A DNA stretch of 48,761 nt, taken from NCBI RefSeq assembly GCF_003112435.1, contig NZ_BDOQ01000017.1, positions 1 to 48,761 of the forward strand, given 5' to 3'. Below are positions 40,518 through 48,761 of the stretch, piece by piece (within the stretch, counting starts at the first letter, position 1; each line of letters opens with the position of its first letter). The position numbers were made by a program, and so were the translations under genes. This DNA is from Novimethylophilus kurashikiensis (GTDB lineage: Bacteria > Pseudomonadota > Gammaproteobacteria > Burkholderiales > Methylophilaceae). Below the pieces are notes generated by a model that saw only the letters and a program-made list of their open reading frames with translations, did not search any database and was not told where the DNA came from.

Positions 40518-41591
40518 TTAACCTTCGTAGAGCAATTTCATTGCCTGGGGGGCGGCAATACCGCGTTCGGTAATGATGCCGGTCACCAGTCGTGCTGGTG
40601 TCACATCGAATGCAGGATTGGCAGCACTGGAGCCTTGCGGCAGCACATTGACGCAGAGGATCTCGCCCTGCGTCGTCTTCCCCTGCACCCAAGCCACTTC
40701 ATCCGCAGAACGCTCTTCGATTGGAATCTCGCGAAGGCCGTCACTGATGGCCCAATCGATGGTGGGCGATGGGACAGCGGCATAAAAAGGTACTTGGTTG
40801 TCGTATGCAGCCAATGCCTTAAGGTAGGTACCGATCTTGTTGCAGACGTCACCGGTTGCCGTCACGCGATCCGCACCGACAATGACCACGTCCACCTCGC
40901 CGTGCTGCATGAGGTGTCCACCGGCGTTGTCGGCAATGACAGTATGAGGCACGCCATGATTCGCCAGCTCCCATGCTGTCAGGCTGGCACCCTGGTTGCG
41001 CGGTCGCGTTTCGTCTACCCAGACGTGCAACGGCAACCCTGCCTCGAAGGCGGTATAAATTGGTGCCAATGCCGTGCCCCAATCCACGGCAGCCAGCCAG
41101 CCCGCATTGCAGTGGGTGAGCACATTGAGCGGCCGCCCCTTTTTTTGGTACAAGGCTTGCAGCATTTCTGCGCCATGACGGCCAATGGCCTGGTTCAAGG
41201 CCACATCCTCGTCGCAAATGGCGGCGGCTTCAAACCATGCAGCCTCATGCCGTTGTGTCTCAGGCAAAGGCTTCAGAACGTTCAGCATACGTTGCACGGC
41301 CCAACGCAGGTTGACCGCGGTCGGTCGCGTGGCCATGAGAAACGCGGCAGAATCGTCCAGCCATGCTTCATCCACCCCTTGCTTGGTCGCCAATGCCATC
41401 CCGTAGGCAGCCGCTGCACCGATCAACGGAGCGCCGCGAACCAACATATGCCTTATAGCCTCTGCCGCCTCATTCACATTCGACAAAGGCTTGACCTCGA
41501 AAGCGTGGGGCAACCGGGTTTGGTCGATAATCTGGACGATCTCGTGGCCGATAGGGTGAATAGTCCTGTAAGGTTGTCCGTTGATTTTCAT
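40518..41591 (-). CDS. mtnA: S-methyl-5-thioribose-1-phosphate isomerase
   Basis: A 357-residue isomerase of the eIF2B-like superfamily converting methylthioribose-1-phosphate to methylthioribulose-1-phosphate. Features: [40 protein letters not shown] (catalytic Cys) and [20 protein letters not shown] (catalytic Asp), ending [13 protein letters not shown]. It leads a three-gene unit with the aldolase and Mrr-like genes. No MTA phosphorylase or kinase is in the window. Confidence 0.95.
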   Translation of the reverse strand: MKINGQPYRTIHPIGHEIVQIIDQTRLPHAFEVKPLSNVNEAAEAIRHMLVRGAPLIGAAAAYGMALATKQGVDEAWLDDSAAFLMATRPTAVNLRWAVQRMLNVLKPLPETQRHEAAWFEAAAICDEDVALNQAIGRHGAEMLQALYQKKGRPLNVLTHCNAGWLAAVDWGTALAPIYTAFEAGLPLHVWVDETRPRNQGASLTAWELANHGVPHTVIADNAGGHLMQHGEVDVVIVGADRVTATGDVCNKIGTYLKALAAYDNQVPFYAAVPSPTIDWAISDGLREIPIEERSADEVAWVQGKTTQGEILCVNVLPQGSSAANPAFDVTPARLVTGIITERGIAAPQAMKLLYEG

Positions 41592-41611
41592 TCGATTTTT
41601 TAAGCTTGCTC

Positions 41612-41830
41612 AACCTATCCACAGAAGTTGTGGATAACTTTGTGAATATCCTCAGAATAAGTTGTCAGGTTCGTGTAAGGATAACGTTTTTATACCACCG
41701 CCTATTTTTTAATCGCCTGACAACTTCATTAAAAATCAATAACTTACATTATATCTTTGGGAAATAAAGAATTTCCCTACAAAGTTAAAGTAACACTTGA
41801 GCACTTGTGCACAACCAAGCTTGACATTCG
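41612..41830. promoter_or_regulatory. AT-rich gap with DnaA-box-like sites and a long inverted repeat
   Basis: This is the core of the 269-base gap between mtnA start and tatD stop. It contains TATCCACA (41616-41623) facing TGTGGATAA (41629-41637), the latter a perfect DnaA box on the minus strand, and a relaxed box-like TTGTGCACA near 41803. An 11-base perfect inverted repeat AAGTTGTCAGG (41659-41669) / CCTGACAACTT (41716-41726) follows. The stretch is distinctly AT-rich compared with its neighbours. It also has to hold the mtnA promoter. Confidence 0.45.
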
Positions 41831-41860
41831 CTTAAATAGGTCAATCTTGTCCGATTATTC

Positions 41861-42667
41861 CTATTTCTTGACTGGGGCTATACAGGGTAAGGCTGCACGG
41901 GCATTTTGTGTAGTAGCCGCGATAATTTCGACTACCGCAATTCCCCTAATTTGCGCCAATACCTCAGCAATTTTACGCAACTCACCTGGCTCGTTTCTCC
42001 CCTTGCCCACCCACTCAGGTGGAATATCCGGAGCATCAGTTTCGAGCACGATGGACTCGAGCGGTAGCGTTGCCGCGAGGCCCCGTATATGGCGGGCACG
42101 TTCCCATGTCATGGCACCGCCGAAACCTAGCTTAAACCCCATAGCGACCAGGATTTCCGCCTGCTGCCGGCTGCCGTTGAAGGCATGGGCAATGCCTCCG
42201 GGAACCTCAATACGACGCAAATGCTTGAGGACGTGATCGACGGCTTTGCGTACGTGCAGGATGACTGGCAACCCCAGATCACGGGCGATTTTGAGCTGCT
42301 CGGAGAGGAAAAATACCTGACGCTCGGCATCGTAGCCTTCGCAATAGAAGTCGAGCCCGATCTCCCCCACCGCGACAACGCCCTCCGTTTTGCAACGCTC
42401 GCGGACCAAGTCGAGATCCTCATCGTCGGCTTGGTCGACAAACAAAGGGTGAATGCCGAAGGCCGGGCGACACAGGTCGTATTGCTCGCATATGTGAGCG
42501 ACCTGCTCGAAATTTTGTCGATTGATACCGGGCACCACGATTTCGCTAACCCCGGCTTCTCGCGCCCGAGCGACTAATTGCGCACGGTCGGCGTCAAATT
42601 CCGCTGCATCGAGATGGCAGTGCGTATCAACGAGGCCGTGCTCGAATGCGGATGTCGGGTCCGACAT
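41861..42667 (-). CDS. tatD: TatD-family metal-dependent deoxyribonuclease
   Basis: The 268-residue hydrolase carries the TatD metal motifs: GLVDTHCHLDAAEFDADRAQ, VAVGEIGLDFYCEG, VILHVRKAVDHVL, GIAHAFNGSRQQAEI and SIVLETDAPDIPPEW. ATG 42667 has GGAGGT five bases upstream and lies inside the ribD 3' end (41-base overlap). TatD-type proteins act as 3'-5' exonucleases on damaged DNA; YcfH/YjjV paralogues are hard to separate by eye. Confidence 0.9.
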   Translation of the reverse strand: MSDPTSAFEHGLVDTHCHLDAAEFDADRAQLVARAREAGVSEIVVPGINRQNFEQVAHICEQYDLCRPAFGIHPLFVDQADDEDLDLVRERCKTEGVVAVGEIGLDFYCEGYDAERQVFFLSEQLKIARDLGLPVILHVRKAVDHVLKHLRRIEVPGGIAHAFNGSRQQAEILVAMGFKLGFGGAMTWERARHIRGLAATLPLESIVLETDAPDIPPEWVGKGRNEPGELRKIAEVLAQIRGIAVVEIIAATTQNARAALPCIAPVKK

Positions 42668-43715
42668 TGCGCACCTCCACAATCTCGAGATCCATGCGCT
42701 GGTCCATTGCAGTCAACGCTGGGATATCGAACATCCCGCGGGCAGAAGACCCTAAAAGCGTCGGGGCAAGATATAAAAGAAACTCGTCAATGAGACGTAG
42801 GCGCAGCATTTCCCCGGTCAAGGTAGGGCCGGCCTCCAGATGAAGCTCGTTAGTGCCTAGCTTTGCAAGTTCGATCATGAGCGCAGGCAGATCAACGCTG
42901 CCGTTATCGTTCGGCAAGCACAGCAGTTCTACGCCTGCTTTTCTCAGTATATCCGCCTGGGGCAAAGTATCGTCGGCGCAGACGATCAATACGCCTCCGT
43001 CCACAATAGCAGCATCTACTGGCGTACGTAATTTGCTATCGACGACGACGCGCAAGGGCTGGCGGCCGATATCGAAATCGCGCACATTCAATTTGGGGTT
43101 GTCGGCCAATACGGTTCCCATACCCGTCAATATGGCACAGGCCCTCGCACGCCACTGTTGGCCGTCGCGCCTAGCTGCCGGACTAGTAATCCATTGGCTG
43201 ACACCGTTTTCCAGAGCCGTCCGTCCATCAAGGCTAGCAGCGACCTTGGCCCTTACCCAAGGTCGATTACGCTCCATGCGAGAGACAAAACCGACATTAA
43301 GCTCGCGTGCCTCACTGCTCATCAAGCCAGAAGCGACGGCAATCCCTTGAGACTGCAACAGCGACAGGCCCTTGCCTGCCACCAGAGGATTGGGGTCTTG
43401 CATGGCCGCGATCACCCGAGCCACCCCCGCCTTAACTAAGGCTTCAGCGCAAGGCGGCGTGCGGCCGTAGTGGCTGCAGGGCTCTAACGTGACATAAGCC
43501 GTTGCGCCGCGTGCTGCTTCACCTGCCTGGCGTAGGGCATGCACTTCGGCATGTGGTTCGCCAGCGCGTTCATGCCACCCTTCTCCCACAACTTGTCCAT
43601 CGCGCACGAGGACGCAACCGACACGGGGATTGGGAGAGGTCGTATGAAGGCCGCGCGCCGCTAGTTGCAGGGCATGCGCCATGTGGGCGTGATCGGAGGC
43701 AGAGAAAGCGGTCAT
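42627..43715 (-). CDS. ribD: Bifunctional riboflavin biosynthesis deaminase/reductase
   Basis: A 362-residue two-domain enzyme: deaminase (HMAHALQLAARGLHTTSPNP, HAEVHAL, TLEPCSHYGRTPPCAEALVK with the zinc Cys pair) and reductase (RPWVRAKVAASLDGRTALEN, LEAGPTLTGEMLRLRLIDEF). ATG 43715 begins the deaminase domain 26 bases after the upstream gene; a longer frame to 43862 overlaps that gene and lacks homology. The late overlap with tatD suggests coupling. Confidence 0.94.
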   Translation of the reverse strand: MTAFSASDHAHMAHALQLAARGLHTTSPNPRVGCVLVRDGQVVGEGWHERAGEPHAEVHALRQAGEAARGATAYVTLEPCSHYGRTPPCAEALVKAGVARVIAAMQDPNPLVAGKGLSLLQSQGIAVASGLMSSEARELNVGFVSRMERNRPWVRAKVAASLDGRTALENGVSQWITSPAARRDGQQWRARACAILTGMGTVLADNPKLNVRDFDIGRQPLRVVVDSKLRTPVDAAIVDGGVLIVCADDTLPQADILRKAGVELLCLPNDNGSVDLPALMIELAKLGTNELHLEAGPTLTGEMLRLRLIDEFLLYLAPTLLGSSARGMFDIPALTAMDQRMDLEIVEVRNVGPDIRIRARPR

Positions 43716-43741
43716 GGTTGAAGCCGGCGCAGTGCCGAGGG

Positions 43742-44128
43742 TTAATGCTGGACGATAGCAGTATGCAGCAGACGCTCGTCCGCGTCGAAATAGAGCCTGA
43801 GCCCATGCACCACCCATTGGCACATCCCGAGTTCGTACTCGGTTTGTGCTGTGTCTTCCCATGCGGGGCGGCCGAGCATCATGGCAACGTCACGTTTGCT
43901 CATGCCGGGCTTGAGGAGATGCTGCTGAAGATCGAGCACCATATCGCCCCGATCGCAGGGCTTGTCTTGGTGCGGCGTCATCCACCGCACCTGGTCGAAT
44001 TGGTCGTGGCCGAACATGAAGCGGTCTTTCATGGCCCACCACCCGAAAAAGACAATGGTGACGATCAATGTGAATATCGCGAACCCAATCGCCAGCACAG
44101 TCAACGGATAGGTTTTCTCGTCGGCCAT
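43742..44128 (-). CDS. Small membrane protein with BamE/SmpA-like motif (unknown function)
   Basis: The 128-residue product has one membrane helix (VLAIGFAIFTLIVTIVFFGW) and a soluble part with LLKPGMSKRDVAMMLGRPAW, which resembles the GMxxxxVxxxLGxP element of SmpA/BamE-like domains, then WVVHGLRLYFDADERLLHT. It has no lipobox. ATG 44128 follows GAGGTG; a GTG at 44137 is an alternative. It sits between nrdR and ribD on the same transcript. Function unknown. Confidence 0.7.
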   Translation of the reverse strand: MADEKTYPLTVLAIGFAIFTLIVTIVFFGWWAMKDRFMFGHDQFDQVRWMTPHQDKPCDRGDMVLDLQQHLLKPGMSKRDVAMMLGRPAWEDTAQTEYELGMCQWVVHGLRLYFDADERLLHTAIVQH

Positions 44129-44138
44129 GCCAGGCACC

Positions 44139-44615
44139 TCAATCGGGATCGGTACTGCGACGGCGCTGTTTGCCGAGGTCGCGGATGGCTTCGTGGAAGT
44201 CGTCTACGTCCTGGAAACTGCGATAAATAGAGGCAAAGCGGATATAGGCCACCTTGTCCAAGCGCTTCAATTCCTGCATCACAGCTTCGCCGAGCTGGCG
44301 CGAGGGAATTTCGCGCTCGCCCTGGGCCAGCACCTTTTGCTCGATATGCTCGATGGCCTGATCGACGTATTCCGTGGGTACCGGCCGCTTGTGCAAAGCA
44401 CGGGTAAAGGAAAGGCGCAGCTTGTCGCGTGAGAATTCCTCGCGTGTGCCGTTCTGCTTGACCACTTGCGGCATGTGCAGCTCAGCCACTTCATAGGTCG
44501 TGAAACGCTTTTCGCAGGCTGAGCAACGGCGACGGCGACGAATGGTGTCGCCTTCGTCGTTAACCCGGGAATCGATGACCTGGGTATCGTCAGCGCCGCA
44601 AAAAGGACATTTCAT
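44139..44615 (-). CDS. nrdR: Transcriptional repressor NrdR
   Basis: The 158-residue regulator of ribonucleotide reductase genes begins with its zinc ribbon ([36 protein letters not shown]) followed by an ATP-cone ([20 protein letters not shown]). It represses nrd operons according to ATP/dATP. It lies 67 bases after glyA, the common arrangement. Confidence 0.97.
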   Translation of the reverse strand: MKCPFCGADDTQVIDSRVNDEGDTIRRRRRCSACEKRFTTYEVAELHMPQVVKQNGTREEFSRDKLRLSFTRALHKRPVPTEYVDQAIEHIEQKVLAQGEREIPSRQLGEAVMQELKRLDKVAYIRFASIYRSFQDVDDFHEAIRDLGKQRRRSTDPD

Positions 44616-44682
44616 GAGGTCAGCTTAGTAGTCGTGAGGAGAGCCGAGAGTATTGAACGCCATCACTCGGCTCACGCCACGT

Positions 44683-45933
44683 TTAGGCACCGTAGACCGG
44701 GAACTTGGAGGTCAGCGCCTTGACTTCAGCCGCTACCTTGGCGATTACGGCCTCATCGTTCGGGGCATCCAGCACGTCAGCAATCAGGTTGGCCAGCACT
44801 TCGGCTTCCTGCTCCTTGAATCCGCGGGTCGTCATGGCCGGCGTACCGATGCGGATACCGCTGGTAACGAATGGTTTTTGCGGATCGTTGGGAATGGCGT
44901 TCTTGTTCACCGTGATGTGCGCACGGCCCAACACGGCTTCAGCATCCTTGCCGGTCAGGTTCTTGGGCTGCAGGTCGACCAGGAACACGTGGCTCTCGGT
45001 GCGACCGGACACGATACGCAGGCCGCGCTCGACCAGTACCTTAGCCATGACGCGAGCGTTGGCCATCACTTGTTCCTGATACAGCTTGAACTCATGGCTA
45101 GCAGCTTCCTTGAAAGCGACTGCCTTGGCGGCGATGACGTGCATCAACGGACCACCCTGGATATTCGGGAAAATTGCGGAATTAAGCGCTTTCTCGTGCT
45201 CGGCAGAAGACAGGATCAAACCGCCGCGTGGGCCCCGCAGAGTCTTGTGCGTGGTGCTGGTGACGAAATCGGCGATCCCGACCGGGCTGGGGTACAGGCC
45301 AGCGGCGACCAGACCGGCATAGTGCGCCATATCGACGAAAAGATAAGCGCCAACGCTATCGGCGATCTTGCGGAAACGCTTCCAGTCGATCACCAGGGCA
45401 TAGGCAGAAGCACCGGCCACGATCATGCGCGGCTTGTGTTCGTCGGCTAGGCGCTGCACTTCGTCGTAATCGATTTCTTCGGTTTCCGGATGCAGACCGT
45501 AGGTGACGGCGTTAAACACCTTGCCGGAGAAGTTTACCGAGGCGCCGTGGGTCAAGTGGCCGCCATGAGCCAGGCTCATGCCGAGAATGGTATCGCCGGG
45601 CTTGAGCACGGAGAGATAAACGGCCGCATTGGCCTGCGAGCCGGAGTGCGGCTGCACGTTGGCGTATTCGGCGCCGAACAATTTCTTGGCGCGGTCGATC
45701 GCCAATTGCTCGGCAATGTCCACGTATTCGCAACCGCCGTAGTAACGCTTGCCGGGATAGCCCTCAGCGTACTTGTTGGTCAACACGGAACCTTGGGCTT
45801 CCATCACAGCCGGGCTGGTATAGTTTTCAGAAGCGATCAGCTCAATGTGGTCTTCCTGACGCTGACGCTCCGCTTCCATGGCGGCAAAGAGTTCCGGGTC
45901 GAATTTGGCGATAGTTTGCGATGCGCTAAACAT
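44683..45933 (-). CDS. glyA: Serine hydroxymethyltransferase
   Basis: The 416-residue PLP enzyme converts serine and tetrahydrofolate to glycine and methylene-tetrahydrofolate. Features: [53 protein letters not shown], and the PLP lysine in [19 protein letters not shown]. Full length. It starts the minus-strand glyA-nrdR-orf-ribD-tatD unit and is divergent from the fumarase gene. Confidence 0.98.
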   Translation of the reverse strand: MFSASQTIAKFDPELFAAMEAERQRQEDHIELIASENYTSPAVMEAQGSVLTNKYAEGYPGKRYYGGCEYVDIAEQLAIDRAKKLFGAEYANVQPHSGSQANAAVYLSVLKPGDTILGMSLAHGGHLTHGASVNFSGKVFNAVTYGLHPETEEIDYDEVQRLADEHKPRMIVAGASAYALVIDWKRFRKIADSVGAYLFVDMAHYAGLVAAGLYPSPVGIADFVTSTTHKTLRGPRGGLILSSAEHEKALNSAIFPNIQGGPLMHVIAAKAVAFKEAASHEFKLYQEQVMANARVMAKVLVERGLRIVSGRTESHVFLVDLQPKNLTGKDAEAVLGRAHITVNKNAIPNDPQKPFVTSGIRIGTPAMTTRGFKEQEAEVLANLIADVLDAPNDEAVIAKVAAEVKALTSKFPVYGA

Positions 45934-46025
45934 AGAGAAATTTCCGAAAGATTTCCAAAAGTTGAAACTAATTGAATTTTAACATAGTCGGCAGGGTGAA
46001 ACTGAGCGTAAGTCAGCGTCGAAAT

Positions 46026-46064
46026 GCAAGAAATGAAGCACGGCCTACGCTTCGCATTTCTTGC
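46026..46064. repeat. Long imperfect inverted repeat between glyA and the fumarase gene
   Basis: GCAAGAAATG-AAGC (46026-46039) pairs with GCTT-CG-CATTTCTTGC (46049-46064), a 14-bp stem with a two-base bulge. It lies in the 206-base divergent intergenic region, about 95 bases upstream of glyA and about 75 upstream of the fumarase start. It could be a regulator site or a transcript hairpin for either gene. Confidence 0.5.
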
Positions 46065-46104
46065 TCACAGAACGCCGCCGCAGTTAGATGGGTATTTGGA
46101 GGGG

Positions 46105-46110
46105 TATAAT
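46105..46110 (+). promoter_or_regulatory. Possible -10 element for the fumarase gene
   Basis: A perfect TATAAT lies 29 bases upstream of the ATG at 46140. A good -35 box at the right spacing is not seen, so activation by a regulator or an extended -10 form is possible. Confidence 0.4.
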
Positions 46111-46139
46111 GAAGTCCTTATTTTTCTTCGGTTTTATGC

Positions 46140-47663
46140 ATGAGCATCATCCGTGAACAGGATTTGATCGACAGCGTTTACGACGCGCTGCAGTACATCG
46201 CCTGCTACCACTCCCCCGATTTCATTAAGTCGCTGCACCAGGCTTACGAACATGAGTCCTCTCCGGCAGCGCGCGATGCCTTGGCGCAAATTCTGTTGAA
46301 CTCCTACCTCTGCGCCCAAGACAGCCGCCCGTTGTGCCAGGACACCGGCATTGTCGTCGCTTTCGTCAAAGTCGGCATGAGCGTGACCTGGGATACCTAC
46401 CGCAGCTTGCAAGAGATGATCGATGACGGCGTTCGTCGGGCTTACCGCGATCCGGACAATACCCTGAGGGCCTCCATCGTCAGCGATCCGGCTGGTAAAC
46501 GACGTAACACCGGCGACAATAGCCCAGCGGTCGTGCATGTGGAATTGGTTCCGGGCGACAAGCTTGAAATCTCCATTGCCGCCAAGGGCGGCGGTTCTGA
46601 AAACAAGTCCCACCTCGCCATGCTTGAACCGTCCGACGATATCGTCGAATGGGTATTGGAAACCATACCCAAGATGGGTGCCGGTTGGTGTCCGCCCGGC
46701 GTGTTGGGCATCGGCATTGGCGGTACGGCCGAAAAAGCCGTCTTGATGGCAAAGGAATCGCTCATGGCGCCGATCGATATCCAGCAGTTAAAGGTACGAG
46801 GACCTGCCAACCGCGCTGAGGAATTGCGTCTGGAACTTTACGACAAGGTCAACAAGCTCGGTATCGGCGCCCAAGGACTGGGCGGGCTTTCCACGGTTCT
46901 TGACGTCAAGGTGGTGGACTACCCAACGCATGCAACCTCTTTGCCTGTCGCCATCATTCCCAATTGCGCAGCGACAAGGCATATACATTTCACACTGGAC
47001 GGCAACGGTCCGGCGAAATTGCCCGTGCCCAAGCTTGAAGATTGGCCTCAAGTGGCCCTAGACTCAGCATCGCCAGCACGACGAATCGACTTGGACGCCT
47101 TAAAGCATAAGGATATCCAGCAATGGCATCCCGGTGAAAAGCTCTTACTTAGCGGCAAGCTACTGACTGGGCGAGATGCAGCGCATAAGCGCATTGTGGA
47201 GCTGATGTCGAAGGGGGAGTCTTTACCAGATGGCGTCGACTTCACCAATCGGTTCATCTACTACGTAGGGCCAGTCAACCCCGTGCGAGACGAAGCGGTA
47301 GGACCCGCCGGCCCGACAACGGCTACCCGCATGGATCGATTTACGGACTTCATGCTTAAGAATACCGGATTGCTTGGCATGATCGGCAAGGCAGAGCGCG
47401 GAGAGGAGACGGTAGCGTCGATTAAACAGCATGGTTCAGTTTATCTGATTGCCGTGGGCGGTGCCGGCTATCTGGTCTCCAAGGCCATCAAGTCCGCACG
47501 CGTCGTCGCATTCGAGGATTTAGGCATGGAAGCGATTTACGAATTTATCGTCGAGGATATGCCGGTCACAGTCGCCGTCGATAGCAGGGGAGAATCCGTT
47601 CATTTGACCGGTCCGGAAGAGTGGAAAGCACGAATCAGCAATATCCCAGTCGTCACAGCATAA
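46140..47663 (+). CDS. Class I (iron-sulfur) fumarate hydratase
   Basis: The 507-residue enzyme interconverts fumarate and malate using an oxygen-sensitive 4Fe-4S cluster. Cluster Cys candidates are in SRPLCQDTGIVVAFVKVG, GWCPPGVLG (or nearby) and PNCAATRHIHF. The C-terminal beta domain has LSGKLLTGRDAAHKRIVELM, VGPVNPVRDEAVGPAGPTTA and KAERGEETVASIKQHGSVYL. Alpha and beta regions are fused as in FumA/FumB. iscX follows 71 bases downstream. Confidence 0.95.
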   Translation: MSIIREQDLIDSVYDALQYIACYHSPDFIKSLHQAYEHESSPAARDALAQILLNSYLCAQDSRPLCQDTGIVVAFVKVGMSVTWDTYRSLQEMIDDGVRRAYRDPDNTLRASIVSDPAGKRRNTGDNSPAVVHVELVPGDKLEISIAAKGGGSENKSHLAMLEPSDDIVEWVLETIPKMGAGWCPPGVLGIGIGGTAEKAVLMAKESLMAPIDIQQLKVRGPANRAEELRLELYDKVNKLGIGAQGLGGLSTVLDVKVVDYPTHATSLPVAIIPNCAATRHIHFTLDGNGPAKLPVPKLEDWPQVALDSASPARRIDLDALKHKDIQQWHPGEKLLLSGKLLTGRDAAHKRIVELMSKGESLPDGVDFTNRFIYYVGPVNPVRDEAVGPAGPTTATRMDRFTDFMLKNTGLLGMIGKAERGEETVASIKQHGSVYLIAVGGAGYLVSKAIKSARVVAFEDLGMEAIYEFIVEDMPVTVAVDSRGESVHLTGPEEWKARISNIPVVTA

Positions 47664-47734
47664 ACAAGGCATCTACGATGCATTTGCTAGCCCCACTGAC
47701 ACCACAACCAACTACTACTTCAAGAGAACTAACA

Positions 47735-47929
47735 ATGAAATGGACTGATATTCAGCGCATTGCTGAAGAACTCTACGACCAATACCCGGAGATTGATCCC
47801 AAGACCATACGCTTCACCGATCTATTCAATTGGGTGATGGCATTGGAAGGTTTCGAGGACGATCCCAAGCATTGCGGGGAGAAAATTCTGGAGGGTATTC
47901 AGCAAGCCTGGATTGAAGAGGCTGAATGA
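47735..47929 (+). CDS. iscX: IscX, iron-sulfur cluster assembly accessory protein
   Basis: The 64-residue acidic protein (MKWTDIQRIAEELYDQYPEI, RFTDLFNWVMALEGFEDDP) matches IscX/YfhJ in length and sequence. IscX binds iron and the cysteine desulfurase IscS and tunes cluster assembly. It is not in an isc operon here but follows an Fe-S fumarase, so co-expression with that client is likely. ATG 47735 is chosen; the longer upstream frame overlaps the fumarase end and has no homology. Confidence 0.92.
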   Translation: MKWTDIQRIAEELYDQYPEIDPKTIRFTDLFNWVMALEGFEDDPKHCGEKILEGIQQAWIEEAE

Positions 47930-47950
47930 ACTTAATACGGCCAGTGGTTC

Positions 47951-48307
47951 TTAAATCCCCTGGCCGGTACCACGAAACACAAAGTAAACCGCTCCCATCA
48001 GGCAGAGCCCTGCCCAAAGAAAATCGAGCTTGATCTGCTGCCCCATATATATGGCAGCGAACGGGACAAAAACTGCGAGCGTGATGACTTCCTGCAGGAT
48101 TTTCAATTGAGCCAGCGACAAACCGGTATATCCGATGCGGTTAGCCGGAACTTGCAGCAGGTATTCGAAGAGTGCGATGCCCCAGCTGACCAGTGCAGCA
48201 ATCCACCAGGGCTTTTCGCTAAGATTCTTGAGGTGCGCGTACCAGGCAAATGTCATGAAGACATTAGATAAAACCAGTAGCCCGGCTGCCTTGAGCCAAA
48301 TCGGCAT
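47951..48307 (-). CDS. DMT-superfamily small membrane protein (DUF486)
   Basis: The 118-residue protein has four hydrophobic segments and family motifs VFMTFAWYAHLKN, WGIALFEYLLQVPANRIGY, and LKILQEVITLAVFVPFA. DUF486 proteins resemble half-size drug/metabolite transporters; substrate unknown. It begins three bases after the glnB stop and so shares its transcript. It converges on iscX with 21 bases between. Confidence 0.9.
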   Translation of the reverse strand: MPIWLKAAGLLVLSNVFMTFAWYAHLKNLSEKPWWIAALVSWGIALFEYLLQVPANRIGYTGLSLAQLKILQEVITLAVFVPFAAIYMGQQIKLDFLWAGLCLMGAVYFVFRGTGQGI

Positions 48308-48310
48308 AAA

Positions 48311-48649
<339 letters not shown>

Positions 48650-48761
48650 CTATGCACCTTCTGCCGATGTTCAAAACAAATACGGATGTTAGCAGAAAGG
48701 CTATCACTTGTCCCTGTGACAGACGGCAGCAAATGGAGGATCACAAACGCGAAAGGCCCTC

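Noticed and set aside
41612-41830. Chromosomal origin oriC
   Set aside because: Only two or three DnaA-like boxes are seen and the usual neighbours (dnaA, dnaN, rpmH, gidA, parAB) are absent.
41757-42236. Plus-strand open frame beginning in the AT-rich gap
   Set aside because: It runs antisense through tatD and its unique part has no recognisable feature.

Overview
The window reads as chromosomal DNA of a Gram-negative betaproteobacterium. I infer a Nitrosomonadales/Methylophilales-type relative from gene order and protein character: pyrG-kdsA-eno-ftsB, glyA-nrdR-ribD, scpA-scpB-rluB, a ~400-residue tryptophanyl-tRNA synthetase, a class I fumarase and a PII protein. The exact genus cannot be read from sequence alone. 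Coding density is high and no intergenic gap exceeds about 270 bases. I saw no rRNA, tRNA, CRISPR array, insertion sequence, integrase or prophage gene.

Region 1 (1-9307) is a cell-surface adhesion locus. Two adjacent minus-strand genes begin with the same LapA-type 'retention module'. The first (1-1613) runs off the left edge. The second (1872-3328) carries a retention-module start, two nearly identical VCBS-type repeats and an RTX/type I secretion C-terminus, but these three parts lie in three different reading frames. A divergent lytic transglycosylase follows, then a minus-strand operon (8511 to 4530) encoding a small uncharacterised protein, a LapB-type ABC exporter with altered ATPase motifs, and a LapC/HlyD-type adaptor. 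A LuxR-family regulator with a degenerate receiver diverges from that operon. A GTAC-N4-GTAC palindrome occurs upstream of both adhesin genes.

Region 2 (9508-20588) holds kup potassium uptake, a periplasmic EF-hand protein, an M48 lipoprotein protease, a membrane protein with an in-frame coiled-coil duplication, and a lysine-biosynthesis neighbourhood (dapD ... dapE, with an ArsC-like protein). Between the dap genes lie a secreted phosphoesterase and a chemoreceptor with no periplasmic sensor paired with a membrane-anchored NIT-like protein. prmB closes the region.

Region 3 (20672-25229) is a tightly packed three-gene unit: TonB-dependent receptor, YfiR-like periplasmic protein, and a CHASE8-HAMP-GGDEF-EAL protein whose catalytic motifs all look intact. 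It looks like an outer-membrane-to-c-di-GMP signalling chain.

Region 4 (25248-48649) is mostly housekeeping on the minus strand: a long CorA-like transporter, rluB-scpB-scpA-trpS, site-2 protease, YciO, PHP phosphatase, YgfX/YgfZ divergent pair, ftsB-eno-kdsA-pyrG, mtnA plus class II aldolase plus a degenerate Mrr-like protein, tatD-ribD-(BamE-like)-nrdR-glyA, then class I fumarase and iscX on the plus strand, and glnB with a DUF486 membrane protein. An AT-rich gap with DnaA-box-like sites lies between mtnA and tatD.
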